A stretch of DNA of 64,000 bases from Lantana camara (GCA_037501455.1 CM074861.1:33992001-34056000), one strand, 5' to 3'. Positions 1 to 13,468 are shown, numbered from the stretch's first letter. Notes: generated from the sequence alone by a model not told the origin. Numbers and translations: made by a program.

Positions 1-333
1 ATAAAACAATTAAGCATGTTTGCATATAATTATCACATAATTATCATGCTTAAAATAAATGGCATAAAGTGAACATGCTATAAATAAATTATCACATAAT
101 TTAAATCATGTTTACTGATTCGGTAATTTTTCAGGAAAAACAATTAAATTGTTTCCCAAAGAAATACCATTCCACGTAAATTCCCAGGAAACACTGGAGG
201 GGTCACAATGCTCCCACTTAAAAACCAATCTCCTTTGACAGAATTTACTTGCACAGTAGCAGATTCAAAAATTATGCATCGCATGCATCATATCAATGCA
301 TGTATATATCAAGAGCACAACTCAGATACCAGT
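1..333 (-). mobile_element. Leader of inverted Copia element, with tRNA primer-binding site
   Basis: Read on the minus strand, this is the start of the internal region of a Copia element whose 5' LTR is 334-2432. Directly after the LTR, minus-strand 331 to about 318 reads TGGTATCTGAGTTG, close to the usual initiator-Met tRNA primer site TGGTATCAGAGC. The rest is A+T-rich leader without coding sequence and runs off the left edge. The body of this element is not contiguous with it here: its gag-to-RNase H remnant lies on the plus strand at about 7690-11301. Confidence 0.75.
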
Positions 334-2432
334 TGTTGGGTGGAGGGCGCAAAATAGTAGCGGTCCGGGACCACATTCTAAAAATTTTGTTTATAATACA
401 AGTATTAAAATATTTCTAAAACATCTTAATACAATAGCGGAAGACTAGCCGGATCTACTCAAGTATATACATGCAATTGATAATAAATTTTAAATCACTT
501 AAGCAGATAAATATCTAACATGCAATTAACACTTACGAACATATAATTTATCATGCTTAAAATAATATAATTGTAAAATATTACCGTGCTCTAAATATGG
601 CTATTTAAAGGTATTTTTCCAGCTCCTTTCCCTTTCGTGAGACCGGCAGAGCTTCCCCGTAATATCCCCAGAGAAACCCTCGGAGTGTGGGCTCCGAAAG
701 TATTTCTCTAACTACTAGAGAAAGTAAAACTTTAAACTAGAAAATCCTTTTTAGGGTTTATTCACCCGAAATTAAGTGTTTTATATATTAAATATATAAA
801 CACCTAATTAAAATTAATTCCAAAATAATTAGGAATTAACTAGGAGAAAAGGGATATGGTTTCAAAGTAGAAAACTCAGCCAAAACCTCTCCCAAAGTTG
901 TGAGAAAAAATGAAGAGCCAAGCCCCCCTATTTATAAGGGAAAAACCGAGGGTAAAATAGTAATTTCACATCCCACTTGCGTGTGCAACTCGGATACGAA
1001 TTCTGAAGCGACTACGTTGTAGATCTCATCACCAAAAGTCCAACGCCGTTGACACGTGGCCTAGGGTTTCTGGGATTGAACCGGTTCGACCGAACCCGGT
1101 TCGCTTCGGTTCGACACGTGGCCAGTTTGATCCGACCCTATCTGTTGACCCGATCCGTTAGCCCGTTGACCGGCCCGGTCCAGAACTAATCTGGACCGTC
1201 CGTGTTCAGAGACGCGGTGCAATCTCGTCGTACGCGTGGCGCGCCACTTGGCGCCAGTCAGTGCCACCTCACGCCCGTCCACTGACATGGCATGACTACC
1301 ACGTCATCAAAAAAAATTATTTTTTTTTTGATAAAATTTTTTATTTTTCTCCAAAATAAAATTTCGGGCATTTCCAGCTCTTTGGATCTTTGATTTATTT
1401 TAAGAAAATAAATCTCTTGGCTATTTTCAAACACTTTGAAAATTCATTGGTCTTTCTCCTTTTAATATTTTCTCTTCGGGTTTTCAATTGGGGCTTGCAG
1501 GGGGACCTGCAGGACTAATTAATTTTAGCTCCAAACGGGTTAATATATTATCATCTCATGATAGTAATTAATTATCGTTTAACAATATTTAATTCCACTA
1601 AATAAATATTGTTGCACTCTAAAATTAATTAAATTATTCACGAATTTCTCGATCTAGAATAATTTCGCATCTTACTCCTCTATGTAGATATCCATGAAAA
1701 ATAAATTATCACTACTATCATTTATTTTTCACCTCTAATCTGAAATTTATCGATTCGCCTTATGTTCAAATTCTCTGTATGTGAAACACATTCAACATAC
1801 AACTTCGGTGACGTATCACACGAAGTGCTTTGGCCAAAGTCTTAATTCGAACTTTTGCAAATCTATTTCAGGGATATCTTTTACCTTCCAACAAGGCCAC
1901 AGATTCGTCAATCAATATAACTCTTTTGCACATTTCATGTTGTCACGGAATGTACAAAGTATTTTGGCCACTCATTACCCGTTATCGAGACCTCACTTCG
2001 AGTATATTACAGTGACTAACACTACATGCCTAAAGCCGAAATACTATTAGGATTTAGAGTACAATGCTTCCTAAGATTTTATTCATTTTAGATAGCAGTA
2101 TAAAATGAATAATCTCAGTGGTCCAGTTCGATGTTTCCAATCCTATTGAAAATCATCAACGTGTTATAACCGGAATCACCATTCCCTCTGACGAAAGACT
2201 AATCATCTTATATAACCACATTATAGTCTTGATAAGAATATATTCTTATCTTACTGACTAGAACTTTAATAACACGTGATTTCGGTATTCAAAGACTTTT
2301 CCTATGAAACACATTTCATATAAGAATACCACCACATGCCATTAATTATCAATATGTGAAATACTCACAACTTGCAGTAAATTCAGTTTAATTAATTCAA
2401 CAAATTGAATTTTCAAGGCACTATTCCTAACA
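334..2432 (-). repeat. 5' LTR of the inverted, nested Copia element
   Basis: On the minus strand it starts TGTTAGGAATAGTGCC and ends CCTCCACCCAACA. It matches the plus-strand LTR at 11302-13468 along most of its length, in inverted orientation. A TATA-like CTATTTATA (928-936, plus-strand view) precedes a short leader on the minus strand. G-box cores CACGTG occur near 1053 and 1114 in a G+C-rich stretch. The other copy has an extra G+C-rich block (about 12675-12755) that is missing here. The flank at 2433-2437 is CTCAC, the complement of GTGAG beside the other LTR, so both flank one insertion. Small ORFs within it are incidental. Confidence 0.85.
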
Positions 2433-3304
2433 CTCACAACGGGACTAAAAGTATCACCATAATCCCTTTCAGGTTGCTTAGAATAACCCTTAGCCACGAG
2501 ACGGGCTTTATACCGTTCCAAACTGCCATCAGACCGTTGCTTAACTCTGTAGGCCCACTTACTTCTAATGATATTCATAGAGGAATGTGCTGGTACCAGA
2601 GACCAAGTTTGAATCTTAACAAGAGCATTGATTTCCTCCAACATTACTTGTCATTAATTTTCATCCTTATTAGCTTGAGCAAACAAAGTGGGTTCTGCTG
2701 GTAGTGAATGTATGGTAGTAAAAGCACTATGTGGCAACGGGTACTTGGAGGCATGATAGACTTTAGGTTTTCTAGTACCATCCATGGAACGGGTCACGAT
2801 AGTGTGAGATCTAAGGATGGTCAAGGATGAAACTTCATCAAATGGAGAAGAAGTCTCAGTGAGTGTTGAATCCATCAAATTGTACGATGTAGGTAGACTG
2901 GTATCTGCAGTGGTAGATGGTACATTAGATAAGGCAACCGAAACAGGATAATCTGGAACCAGTGGCTGCTGATTTGAAATTGGAACTTGTGAATCTGAGA
3001 TAAATAGTTGTTGAATAGTCGGGGGAACCAGTGGTTGATCATTAGATACTGGAACTTGAGAATCTGGAACTAGTGGTTGCTCATCAGACACCGGAACTTA
3101 AGAATCTGAAACTAACGGAGGGACCTTTTCATACTAGAATTTCGGCAGGGGTCGACAAGTGAATGGTTCGGGATGTCCAGGAGACTCAGTTGGTGATGGA
3201 AACATACTTTCATCAAACACCACATGTTGGGAAATAAGAGTCTTGCCAGTGGAGATCTCAAAGCATTTGTACCCCTTGTGGAACGGACTGTATCCAATAA
3301 AGAT
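2433..3304 (-). pseudogene. Ale-like Copia polyprotein fragment: integrase C-terminus, linker, RT N-terminus
   Basis: Minus-strand remnant of a Copia pol gene. From 3304 downward it codes for the end of the integrase module (FIGYSPFHKGYKCFEIST), then a Ser/Pro-rich linker with repeats of QPLVPDSQVPVSN type (2654-3091). Next comes the RT N-terminus (2433-2700) with [20 protein letters not shown] and DTFSPVV. The frame breaks between the segments. The RT stops abruptly at TSD 2433-2437, where the nested Copia LTR begins. The missing RT half is at 13469 on the opposite strand. At the other end the integrase frame resumes at 7287 across the solo LTR insertion. Confidence 0.85.
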
Positions 3305-6300
3305 TGTAGCGCCCCCAAATACGCTACAACCCCGCACCGTCGTACTTCCCAGGTGGATGTGAGACCTAGCACCTGAGAGACACGAGGGCGAACGGACAAT
3401 GCTATACGATATCAGAGTAAGCAAACATGGCAGCAGAATTTGAAACATTTAAAACAACAACTTATATTTGGGGCAGTAAATAAAAGAATTTGGAATAATT
3501 TGAAACTCATGAAAATTTAGAAGCAATATCGTAGGGTTAGAGTTGTTCATGATCTAAGAGTATGATACTGAAGTAATATAATAATTATACAAGATTATAG
3601 TCTAACTTGGCTTAGTTAAGAAACCTGATCTAACATGCACAAGATAATGGACTCTCTATGCTTCAAGATACCCTCTAAGGAGCGATTGCAATACCTGGAA
3701 TCATGAATTTGAAAAGAGCGAAGGGTTAGTCAAAGTGACTAAGTGAGGGGTGGTTGAGTGATACTATAAAACTTTAGGATTTTTTCCAAGAAACTTTTAT
3801 ACGAAAGGATCTTTAATAGTAATTGAATAAGAGTGAAGTAATAATTTTGAGAGTAATGAGAAATCAGTATACATAGCCGGACTAACCAAGAAACTCCTTG
3901 GTCAGTAACCGATAATAGGAAAATACTATAACAATATCAATATTGGGTTCTTGTTCATTTGAAGATAAAGGGGTAGGGGGATTATATATTATACTTTTTA
4001 AGAAAATATGAACCCCTTTTTTTATGAAACAATATGGTGCCCACAAGCTAGGCGTTCTCCAACCTTTACTCCTTAAAAACCAAGAATATTCGTAGCGATA
4101 TTGATCAAGATATCGTTACGTAATAAAACAAAATACAATGATACCATCCTTCTTCCTCCGGTGTCAACTCAGGGAGCTACCCTTATTGACGATACACATG
4201 AATTTGGGAGGGACGTACCTTTTCCCATCACTTGATGTGGAATAACTAACCTCCAGTTAGACCATCATCAAGATCTAGTTGGCGGCTGGTATAATAGTAG
4301 ACCTCGGCCCGTACCTCCCGGACTACTACTTCTACCAAGACCACCGAGCGCACAATAAGAAAATATATTTTGCTTGCATTTAACGATACCCGATAAACGG
4401 TAACATAGTACCGAGATAATTTAGCAGTAGATACTTTTAATTGTGTATGACAAGACGTTATGAATACTTTAAAATAATTGATTGTGAATACTGGAACAAT
4501 ATAAGTTGATATCAAAGTATTTTCAAAAGGGCAGTATCAATAAAAATTGAATGGTATTAAGGTAGGTCATAACATGTTTCATATATATGTATATACACTC
4601 ATGATCCCAGTTGAAAACATTTAACCTCACCTACAGTAACCAGGTATTATGTAATAATACCGGAGTCCTAGTCCGTCCAGATCTTCACCTATGAGTGGTG
4701 ATCAACTATAAGTTTCTATTCAATAACCAATACTAATCACACAGACAAGTTTCCACAATAAAGCATACCATAGCATGATAGGTGATCACATAAAAATATT
4801 TTGGTAATATACAACTTTAACATTCAAACAAGACTTATAAAATAAGATCCATTATTATATCAAGTAATTATTAATCAAATTAGGAATCTCAATAAGCTTC
4901 TATGTTATAAAAGAAATCCATAAAGAAATCTTATTTTGGAAATGATATTTGAAAATATCCGATTTGAAAATCCTAAATGAATATCTTTATTTGAAATTCA
5001 AAACTTGGATAAAAATACTAATTCTTTAATGTTTGAAACCTTGAATGTTTTGAATTTCAAAACAATAATATGAAACGTTTAAATGATCTTTGAAACTTTA
5101 ATTTTACCCGGTAAACCCTTATTTTCACCGTTTAAGTGAATTTCTTTAATTAATTAGGTTTTATGAAATCTTTAGCTAATTAAATATTTATTAATCACAT
5201 CGTGATCCTAATTATAAGATTTGAAATTAAATTTAGGATTTAATTTGACAATGTAGGTTATATTTTAGAAAAGGTTTACAAGATTGCCGATTTTCGGAAA
5301 ATTCGGATAAAATCTTCCTTTAAAAATTCCAAAACCTATTTTATAATTATTTTAATATTAATTTCGAAATTATCACCATATGTGTTGACCAAAAAGTCAA
5401 AGTTACTATTGAAAACATTTACTATTCAAATTCTTCTGAATTAAACACTTTATAACATAAAATCGAACACACACACTCACACACTATGACACGTGCACCT
5501 AACATCATTCAAGAACAACATGAACATGCTCTTAAATCCATTTGAATATTCAAAGAGGGTGTGTAACATGCTTGATCATATTCATATTTATAACATAGAA
5601 TTTGAAGCATAATATAGCAAGATATACAAATTTTCTATGAAAAATAATTCTAAATAAATTATTCTAGGCATGAATTTAATCAAACAAGATCATGAATACT
5701 TAAACATATGAATATAATATATCATATCATAATTCATGCATTTAATTAAATAAAATTCACATATATTATCATATTTTCCTAAACTAGCATAAATAGCACA
5801 TATTTCATAAAATAAATTCCTAAAGCATAATTTAATTAAATCTAAGCATGCTACTACTATTATTATACTAAGAACATAATATAAAACATGAAATAATAAA
5901 ATAAAACACACCTTAGCCTAGGGAGAGAGAGGAGTGGCGTGTGAGAGGGAGAGAGGGAGTGAATTTTTTGTGTAGTCTTGGAAATGAGCTTGGAGGGGTA
6001 TTTATAGGTAGGAATGAGGGGCTTATGCTGCAATTCCTAAGAGTTTAGGGGAGATGTGGATGCTTCATAACCTAAACAAATGCTTTGTAGCTATGTGGGA
6101 AATGTGGTTGAACTATAGTTTAAACAAATGCTTGGAAGCTATATAGGAAATGTGGTTAAATTACATTCATTTATTTAAACTTTCTAGAAGGCCTATGTTG
6201 TCATGGATGATGTCATGTTGAATAAAAATAAATGTAAAATGGTATAAAATTTATTCAAGAGTCGAGAGGTGAAAACTTGAAGTAGTAAATTAATGAAAGA

Positions 6301-7286
6301 ACAAGTGAAAATTAAGTTTCGTCGTGATTATAAATGTGGAATATTTAGATTTTTCGTTTATAAATTATGAACATTAAAGATGATGAAAATCATGAGAAAA
6401 TTATATAAACGAGGCTATGATGAAGTTTAAAGGTTGGAAAAATTATGATGGTTTAGAGAAAAATTCAAGAAACGTTTTAAGTAAAATTTCGAATATTGAA
6501 TGAAAGCTAGTTATTTAAAATAAAAGGAATATTTATAAGATATGCTACGGTTGGAATCAAGTTTTGATAAATGTATGAAAATTCATAAAATAATTCTAGG
6601 ATCGTTTTGATTATAATATTGAACATCAAAAAGTGTACGGATAAAAAGTCGTTTACGGTAATAATAGTAACTAGGGTTTTGAAGTGATTTTCGATACTAC
6701 TTGAGTTAGAATAGGAATCAGGGTTTGTGGATGATATCAAAATTCTAGAAATGATTTAAGGATTCATTTGACTGTAATATTTGATAGGAAAAGTGTTCCG
6801 GGAAATTCCTAATTTTATGAAATGAATAGTACTCAAGGGACCTATTGGTAATTTTGATCAATAATTTTTGTAAAGAGTTTCGGGTCCTAGAAAGCATATG
6901 TAAGCGATGCAAAAATAAGAGTTTCATGTCTCTAATGAGATAAGAAGATATGGCTTAGTGGATAAATGGTGACATGAAGATAAAATCATAAATTTGATCT
7001 AAAATTTTCGGAAATGATTTTAGGACAAAAGATGTGAATTTTGATATTTAAGAGATACAATTTGAGTCTTTAGGATTCTATTGAGGGAATGAAGGCTCGG
7101 AAATAAATAGTAATATGGGGTTTTAGATGAGATCTCTCCCAAAGTTACACAATAACGCGTAAGAACAAATTAAAACACATAGAAATGTGATGCATGAAGA
7201 ACATTTGACGGATCAATGTTTATAAGCGCTTTCACTTTCTTTCAAGGTTTACCAATTCCAACTAGGCCCTGTTTAGGGCTGTTACA
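3305..7286 (-). mobile_element. Solo LTR of a Ty3/Gypsy (Tekay-like) element
   Basis: A 3982-bp unit beginning TGTAGCGCCCCC and ending GGGCTGTTACA (plus strand), flanked by the exact 5-bp duplication AAGAT (3300-3304 and 7287-7291). Removing it restores the Copia integrase reading frame across the junction. The termini resemble those of the other long Gypsy LTRs here, whose minus-strand start is TGTAAC. A TATA-like TATTTATAG (5999-6007), read on the minus strand, is followed by a C/T-rich leader (about 5925-5960). No primer site, polypurine tract or pol sequence is present, so it is a solo LTR, presumably left by LTR-LTR recombination. The rest is A+T-rich without coding sequence. Confidence 0.9.
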
Positions 7287-7450
7287 AAGATGCATCGACT
7301 GCTCTTAAAATCAAGTTTTGTCCTGCCAAAATGTGTTAAACATGACAACATAAAGCACCAAATGTTCGTAAATGCATACGAGATGGCTTCTCACCATAAA
7401 GTAATGTATAACGGTTATAAAACTTAAGTAACGCTGCAGACAAATGATTT
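7287..7450 (-). pseudogene. Ale-like Copia integrase fragment (upstream part)
   Basis: Continuation of the minus-strand Copia pol from 3304. Across the AAGAT junction the frame reads KLDFKSSRCIF then IGYSPFHKG, typical of the region after the Copia integrase core. Further upstream, fragments like YGEKPSR and RTFGALC are recognisable but frameshifted. Similarity ends near 7450, where the G+C-rich repeat block begins. This is inferred to be an inversion breakpoint. Confidence 0.75.
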
Positions 7451-7689
7451 ATAAGGTAACATCATCAGGGTTCCCCTCGATTTTGACATCGGGGTTCACC
7501 CTCGTGTTCAGCCGCAGGGATCCCCTCGATTCCGACATCGGGGATCCCCTCGTCTTCATCATAAGGGTTCCCCTTCCCCTCGATTCCGGCATCGGGGATC
7601 CCCTTGTCTTCATGCACTTTATTTTTTTTTTTCAGTTTAACAATTACGATCTCCTTTAGCTCACATGAAATAATCTTCAAGGAAATAGG
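7451..7689. repeat. GGGGATCCCC-rich short tandem repeats at a rearrangement junction
   Basis: Between the minus-strand Copia integrase fragment and the plus-strand Copia gag remnant lies a block of imperfect repeats around GGGGATCCCCTCGATTCC and GACATCGGGGATCCCC (about 7470-7610), followed by a T-run (7619-7632). It reads open in both directions, but the peptides (GIPDAGIEG type) are simple translations of the repeat, and I do not regard them as genes. Confidence 0.6.
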
Positions 7690-10600
7690 CTAGAAGGGTT
7701 CAACTATGATGACTAGGAAATGAATCTTGACATCGTGTTGAAGACACGAAAGTATACGTACTCACTGAACCTTATCCGAAAAATTCGAAAACTATAACCA
7801 ATCAGGTTCAGAAAGACACTTATGCCAAGTGGATCAAGTATAATGATCTAGCTAGTCTTAGATCCTGACATCTATCTCAAATGTTTTTGAGTATCAGATA
7901 CATGAGATGCTTACTGATAAGAACATGATTGGACATCTCCATCAGATGTTCAGAGAGAAGATTGTACGAGTATACGAGTTAATGAAAAAGGTTGTTAGTT
8001 AAAGATGTTTGAAGGATCACTGGTTCAGAATCATATTATGAATATGATAACTAATCTGAACGAGATTGAAAGCCTCTGTGTTTAACGAGATAATCTTAAC
8101 AAATAGGATATGATCCTATACTCTCTGCCTAAGTCGTTTGAACGTTCAAGATTAATTTTAAATAATTTTTTTTTAAACTCAACCTGAACCAATGAACAAC
8201 CTCAATGTGGTAGAAAAGGTGATATAGACTAAGGGAAAAGTTCTCTTAAATCAGACATCAATATCCACGGCCCAGAAAGGCAGTGAGTGGAAGAAAAAGA
8301 AAAGGAATGGTTCCCAATCTTAAGGTTTAGAAGAAGAAAACCAGATCCGATAATGAAAAATATTTTATTTCGGTGGTAACAAGTATTGGAAAAGAAATTA
8401 TCTAAAATACTTAGTCTGTTTGTTTGCTACGCTGTTTAGATAAGATATGAAGATATCTTACTCGTTGAAAGTATGTTTAGTTGGAAATTCACCAGACTCC
8501 TGGTGTGTGAACTTGAGATCAACTAATCATATTTGTAATTAGTTGCAAAGATTCAAACTAACCACGAAGTTTGAAAAATGGCTAACACACAACTACTGTT
8601 CGGGGATAATACTACTGTAATTGTATTAGCAGTAGGGACTATAAAGTCGTATATCGGCAATTGGGTTTTAATATTATACGTGCCATATATACAAAAATTT
8701 GATTTCTGTGAGTTATTTGATAATTAATGGTCTAACAATTTATTTTGAATAAAGGTTTAGAATTAAACAAAATAAAAGGTTTATTTGCTCTGGCACGTAA
8801 AAAGATGGTCTTTTATATACTAATTAAATCCTAATTTCAAGATTAACACTGAATAGCTTGACTTACCATCTAAGAGGAAAAACTTATACGTAACACCTAT
8901 CTATTGGTCAATTGAATCTGAATAGGATCCAAAGACTGATAGTTGAGTCCTATTAACTTGAAAATAGTATCAATCTGCGAATCCTATTTAGAAAGTTAAA
9001 ATGACCAAGAAGCCTTTTTGAGACCAAGGGTATTTAAGTTATGAACTTGCTTGAGTTAGTTCATACAGACGTATGATATTATGAGTGTTCAACCAAGAGA
9101 AAGTTTTGGGTACTTCATCATTCATTTGAATGATTACTCTAGATACAGATATGTTTATTTGATGAGACTTAAGTCAAAGAGTCAAATTATAAAACATATC
9201 AAGACACTTCGATTAGATCGAAGTAGTGATAAGTATCTATGTTCAAAGTTAAATAGAATTTCTCAAATGAGATTAGGTCTCAACTATCTATATGAGATAC
9301 GTATTGGCAAGGATGTATTGCAGAAAGGAGAAATAGAACTCTGATAATGTTGGTAAGATTCATGAAAAGTCATGCTACCCTACGAAGTCTGTTTTGGAGT
9401 CTTGTGCTCAAAACATAAAAAACAACCAAACCAAGTTCTATCTAAGTCAGTTCCTAAAACACTGATGGACCTATAGCTAGGGTGAAAACCTTGTATCTCT
9501 TATCCTCAAATTTGAGGTAGCCTGACCCACGTGTTAAGGATGGATCCTGACGAGTTAGAATAAAGAACAAAGGTTTGCTTGTTCTAAGGTTATCCGAGAA
9601 GAACAAGAGGAGGTATATTTTTTAATTTGAGAAATCACAAAAGATGTTTGTAAATATTTCAGAGATGATTACATAACCAAAAAGAGTGGAAGCAAAATAA
9701 TGTTAAAAGAAAATAATAGTATTTGATACTAATTTCCATAAACCCGTGATAGCTGAAAATGTATTAGATACATGTGATGTACTAAATACAATATGTGAAG
9801 TAGAGACGTGTACACGAGAGCATCATTGTAGTGGGAGGATTATCAGGATACCTGATAAGATACCTAAGATTAATCCAAGTGGTTGAATCTAACGTACTTG
9901 ATCCTGTCACGTGTAATGAAGCTGTGGATGATATAGACGCTGGCCGTTTCGTTAAAATCCATTGAATCATAGTTAGAATATTAGTATTCTAACAAATTCT
10001 TGAACTTGTGGAGACGCCTGAAGGCATTAAACTCATCAGATGCAATTGGATTCTACAAGAAAATAAAAGGAGAAATGGACGAAAAAGTAGAGACTCTAGA
10101 GCAAAGCTTATGGCAAAGGGTTTTACCTAGAAATAAGAAATCATTGAGATCGTCTCGCCTATAGCAGGGCTTAAGTCCATAAGAACTCTCCTCTCCATTG
10201 TTTCTTATTTTGATTATGAGATTTGACAAATGGATGTAAAGACTATGTTCTTGAACGGGCACCTTCAAGAAGAAAAATATAGCATAACCTGAAGGCTTCA
10301 CAGCTAGAAATCAGGTGCATATAAGTATGCAAATTTAATAGATCATTTTGTGATCTTAAGCAAGCGTCTGGATCTTGAAACGTCAGAGTTATAGAGGCAA
10401 TTTAAATTCTTTGGATTTGAGCAATTGCCCGATGAACCATGAGTGTACAAAATAACATCATGATAATATTGTAACATTTTTATTTTGTACGTAAACAATA
10501 TTCTGCTCATTGGGAATGATGCAAGCATTTTGTTAGTAGTCAAGATTCAATTGTGAGATCAATTTGACAAGTAAAGACCTTAGTGAGACCAATAATATTC

Positions 10601-11301
10601 CAAGGATCAGACTTTTGTCGTGATCATGAGAATAAGAAGATTGGTTTATTATAAGAAGCATATATAGATAAGATACTGGTAAAGGTATAATATGGTAAAT
10701 TCCAAGAAAGGTTCATTACCATTTAGATATGGAATGTATCTATCTCGGGATCAGTATCCTGAGACAACTGAAGAGATAGAAGACATGATTAGAGATCCGC
10801 AACGGAAGCTTTATGTATGTCATATTATGTACAAGGCCAGATGTCTATTATGAATTAGGTCTATGTTAGCAGTTATTAGTCAAACCCTAGAATCTGACAC
10901 TGGGTAGTAGTAAAAGCATATATCGGAGTACTTGAGAAGAACTCAATATTATATGCTAGTCTACCATAGTGATGAGCTCATTTCAATAGAGTACACAGAT
11001 TCGGATTTACAATCTGATTTGTATTCTAGATGTTTGACATCAGAATACGTGTTTACTCTAGAAAGAGCAACCGTTAATTTGGGAATGTTAAGCGGACAGA
11101 CATTGCTTACTTCTCCATAAAAGCCAAATACATGGTAGCTTGAGATGCAGCCTGTTAGAAGTATTGGCTTTATGATTTCCTAGTTGTTGGCTCAGAGAAA
11201 CATCTAAAAGATTCCTTCACTAAAGTATTGGCGCAAAAGAGTGAAAAACGAGTTTTGGACTTAGATGTATGACCAAATTGAATTTAGGGAAAGTGGGAGA
11301 T
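7690..11301 (+). pseudogene. Decayed Copia polyprotein (gag-PR-IN-RT-RNase H)
   Basis: Internal region of the nested Copia element, with many stops and frameshifts. In order: gag remnants such as NLDIVLKTRKYTYSLN (about 7715-7770) and a stretch near 8040; a pre-integrase/protease region near 8490 (DSWCVNLRSTNHICN); integrase (9081-9344, NDYSRYRYVYLMRLKSKS); RT with QMDVKT and FLNGHLQEE (about 10220-10275); and RNase H (about 11120-11290). The RT catalytic box reads LYVNNILLIG (about 10485-10510), so the YVDD Asp pair is Asn-Asn. It ends in the polypurine tract AAAGTGGGAGAT (11290-11301) next to the 3' LTR. The gag start and leader are absent here; the leader lies inverted at 1-333. Confidence 0.8.
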
Positions 11302-13468
11302 TATTGGGAATAGTGCCCTGAAAATTCAATTTGTTGAATTAATTAAACTGAATTTACAACAAGTTGTGAGTATTTCACATATTGATAAATAATGGCGTGT
11401 GGTGGTATTCTTATATGAAATGTGTTTCATAGAAAAAGACTTTGAATACCGAAATCACGTGTCATTAAAGGTCTAGTCGGTAAGATAAGAATATATTCTT
11501 ATCAAGACTATAACGTGGTTATATAAGATGATTAGTCTTTCGTCACAGGGAATGGTGATTCAGGTTATAACACGTTGATGATTTTCAATAGGATTGGAAA
11601 TATCGAACTACACCACTGAGATTATTCATTTTATACTGCTATCTAAAATGAATGAAATCTCAAGAAGCATTGTACTCTAAATCCTAACAGTATTTCGGCT
11701 TTAGGCACGTAGTGTTAGTTACTGTAATATACTCGAAGTGAGGTCTCAGTAATGAGTGACCAAAATACTTTGTACGTTCGGTGACAACATGAAATATGCT
11801 AAAGATTTATATTGATCGAGGAATCTATGGCCTTGCTGGAAGGTAAAAGATATCCCTGAAATAGATTTGCAAAAGTTCGAATTAAGACTTTGGCCAAAGC
11901 ACTTCGTGTGATACGTCACTGAAGTTGTATGTTGAATGTGTTCCACATACAGAGAATTTGAACATAAGGTGAATCAATAAATTTCAGATTGGAGGTGAAA
12001 AATAAATGATAGTAGTGACAATTTATTTTTCATGGATATCTACACGGAGGAGTAAAATGCGAAATTATTCTAGATCGAGAAATTTGTGAATAATTTAATT
12101 AATTTTAGAGTGAAACAATATTTATTTAGTGGAACTAAATATTGTTAAACGGTAATTAATTACTATCATGAGATGATAATATATTAACCCGTTTGGAGGT
12201 AAAATTAATTAGTCCTGCAGGCCCCCCTGCAAGGCCCAATTACCGAAGAGAAAATATTAAAAGGAGAAAGAGAAATGAATTTTCAAAGTGTTTGAAAATA
12301 GCCAAGGGATTTATTTTCTTAAAATAAATCAAAGATCCAGAGAGTTGGAAACGCCCGAAATTTTATTTTGGAGAAAATAAAAAATTTCATCAAAAAAAAA
12401 AATGATGATGTGGCAGCTGGCGTGGCAGTTGACGTGGTATGTGTCAGTGGACGGGCATGAGGTGGCACTGACTGGTGCCAAGTGGCGCGCCACGCGTACG
12501 ACGGAGATTGTGCCGCGTCAGCCCACGCTGACGGTCCAGATTAGATCTGGACCGGGCCGGTCAACGGGCCAACGGATAGGGTCGGATCAAACCAGACACA
12601 TGGCGAAACCAGGATTGGCTAAGTGTTGAACCGGATCGAACCGGGTTCGGTTGGACGGGTTGAAGCCCCAAAACCCTAGGGCGCGTGTGTAACACACGCG
12701 CCACCTTCAGGTGGCGCGTGAGGGCTCGTCCGGCGTCCCATCGGCGTGTTCTCGGCGGCGTTGGACTCGTGGTGATGAGATCTACAACTTAGTCACTTCA
12801 GAATTCGTATCCAAGTTGCACACGGAAGTTGGATTTGAAATTACTGTTTCACCCTCGGTTTTTCCCCTATAAATAGGGGGCTTGACTCTTCATTTTTTCT
12901 CACAACTTTGGGAGAGGTTTTGGTTGAGTTTTGGCTTTGAAACCATATCCCTTTTCTCCTATTTAATTCCTAATTGTTTTGGAATTAATTTTAATTAGGT
13001 GTTTATATATTTAAAATATAAAACACTTAATTTCGGGAGATTAAACCTTGAAAAGGGTTTTCTAGTTTAAAGTTTTATTTTCTCTAGCATTTAGAGAAAT
13101 ACTTTCGGAGCCCACACTCCGAGGGTTTCTCCGAGGATATTGCAGGGAAGCTCTGTCGGTCTCACGAAAGGGAAAGGAGTTGGAAAAATGCCTTTAGATA
13201 GCCATATTTGGAGTACGGTAATATTTGACAGTTATATTATTTTAAGCATGATAAATTATATGCTCTTAAGTGTTAATTGCATGTTAGATATTTATCTGCT
13301 TAAGTGATTTAAAATTTATCATCAATTGCATGTATATACTTGAGTAGATCCGGCTAGTCTTCCACTATTGTATTAAAATTTTTTAGAAATATTTTAATAC
13401 TTGTATTATAAACAAAAAATTTAAAATGTGGTCCCGGACCACTACTGTTTTGGGCCCTCCACGCAGCA
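11302..13468 (+). repeat. 3' LTR of the nested Copia element
   Basis: Starts TATTGGGAATAGTGCC (the expected TG is mutated to TA) right after the polypurine tract and ends CCACGCAGCA. It is followed by TSD GTGAG (13469-13473). It is an inverted copy of 334-2432. A TATA box CTATAAATAG at 12868-12877 lies downstream of a G+C-rich stretch (about 12410-12760) that contains an insertion relative to the other LTR, including the inverted pair GCGCGTGTGTAACACACGCGC. The ORFs inside it are incidental. Confidence 0.88.
12868..12877 (+). promoter_or_regulatory. LTR TATA box
   Basis: CTATAAATAG inside CCCCTATAAATAGGGGG, about 1.57 kb into the plus-strand LTR. The same site is conserved, slightly changed, in the inverted LTR at 928-936. 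This is the likely U3/R promoter of the Copia family. No transcription start can be proved from sequence. Confidence 0.55.

Noticed and set aside
7444..7680. Overlapping 71-aa ORFs on both strands
   Set aside because: Both are translations of the GGGGATCCCC-type tandem repeat.
334..13468. Large inverted repeats (334-2432 and 11302-13468) as terminal inverted repeats of a giant DNA transposon
   Set aside because: Each copy has LTR features (TG...CA ends, TATA box). One is followed by a tRNA primer site and the other preceded by a polypurine tract. The flanking GTGAG duplication fits an LTR element plus inversion.
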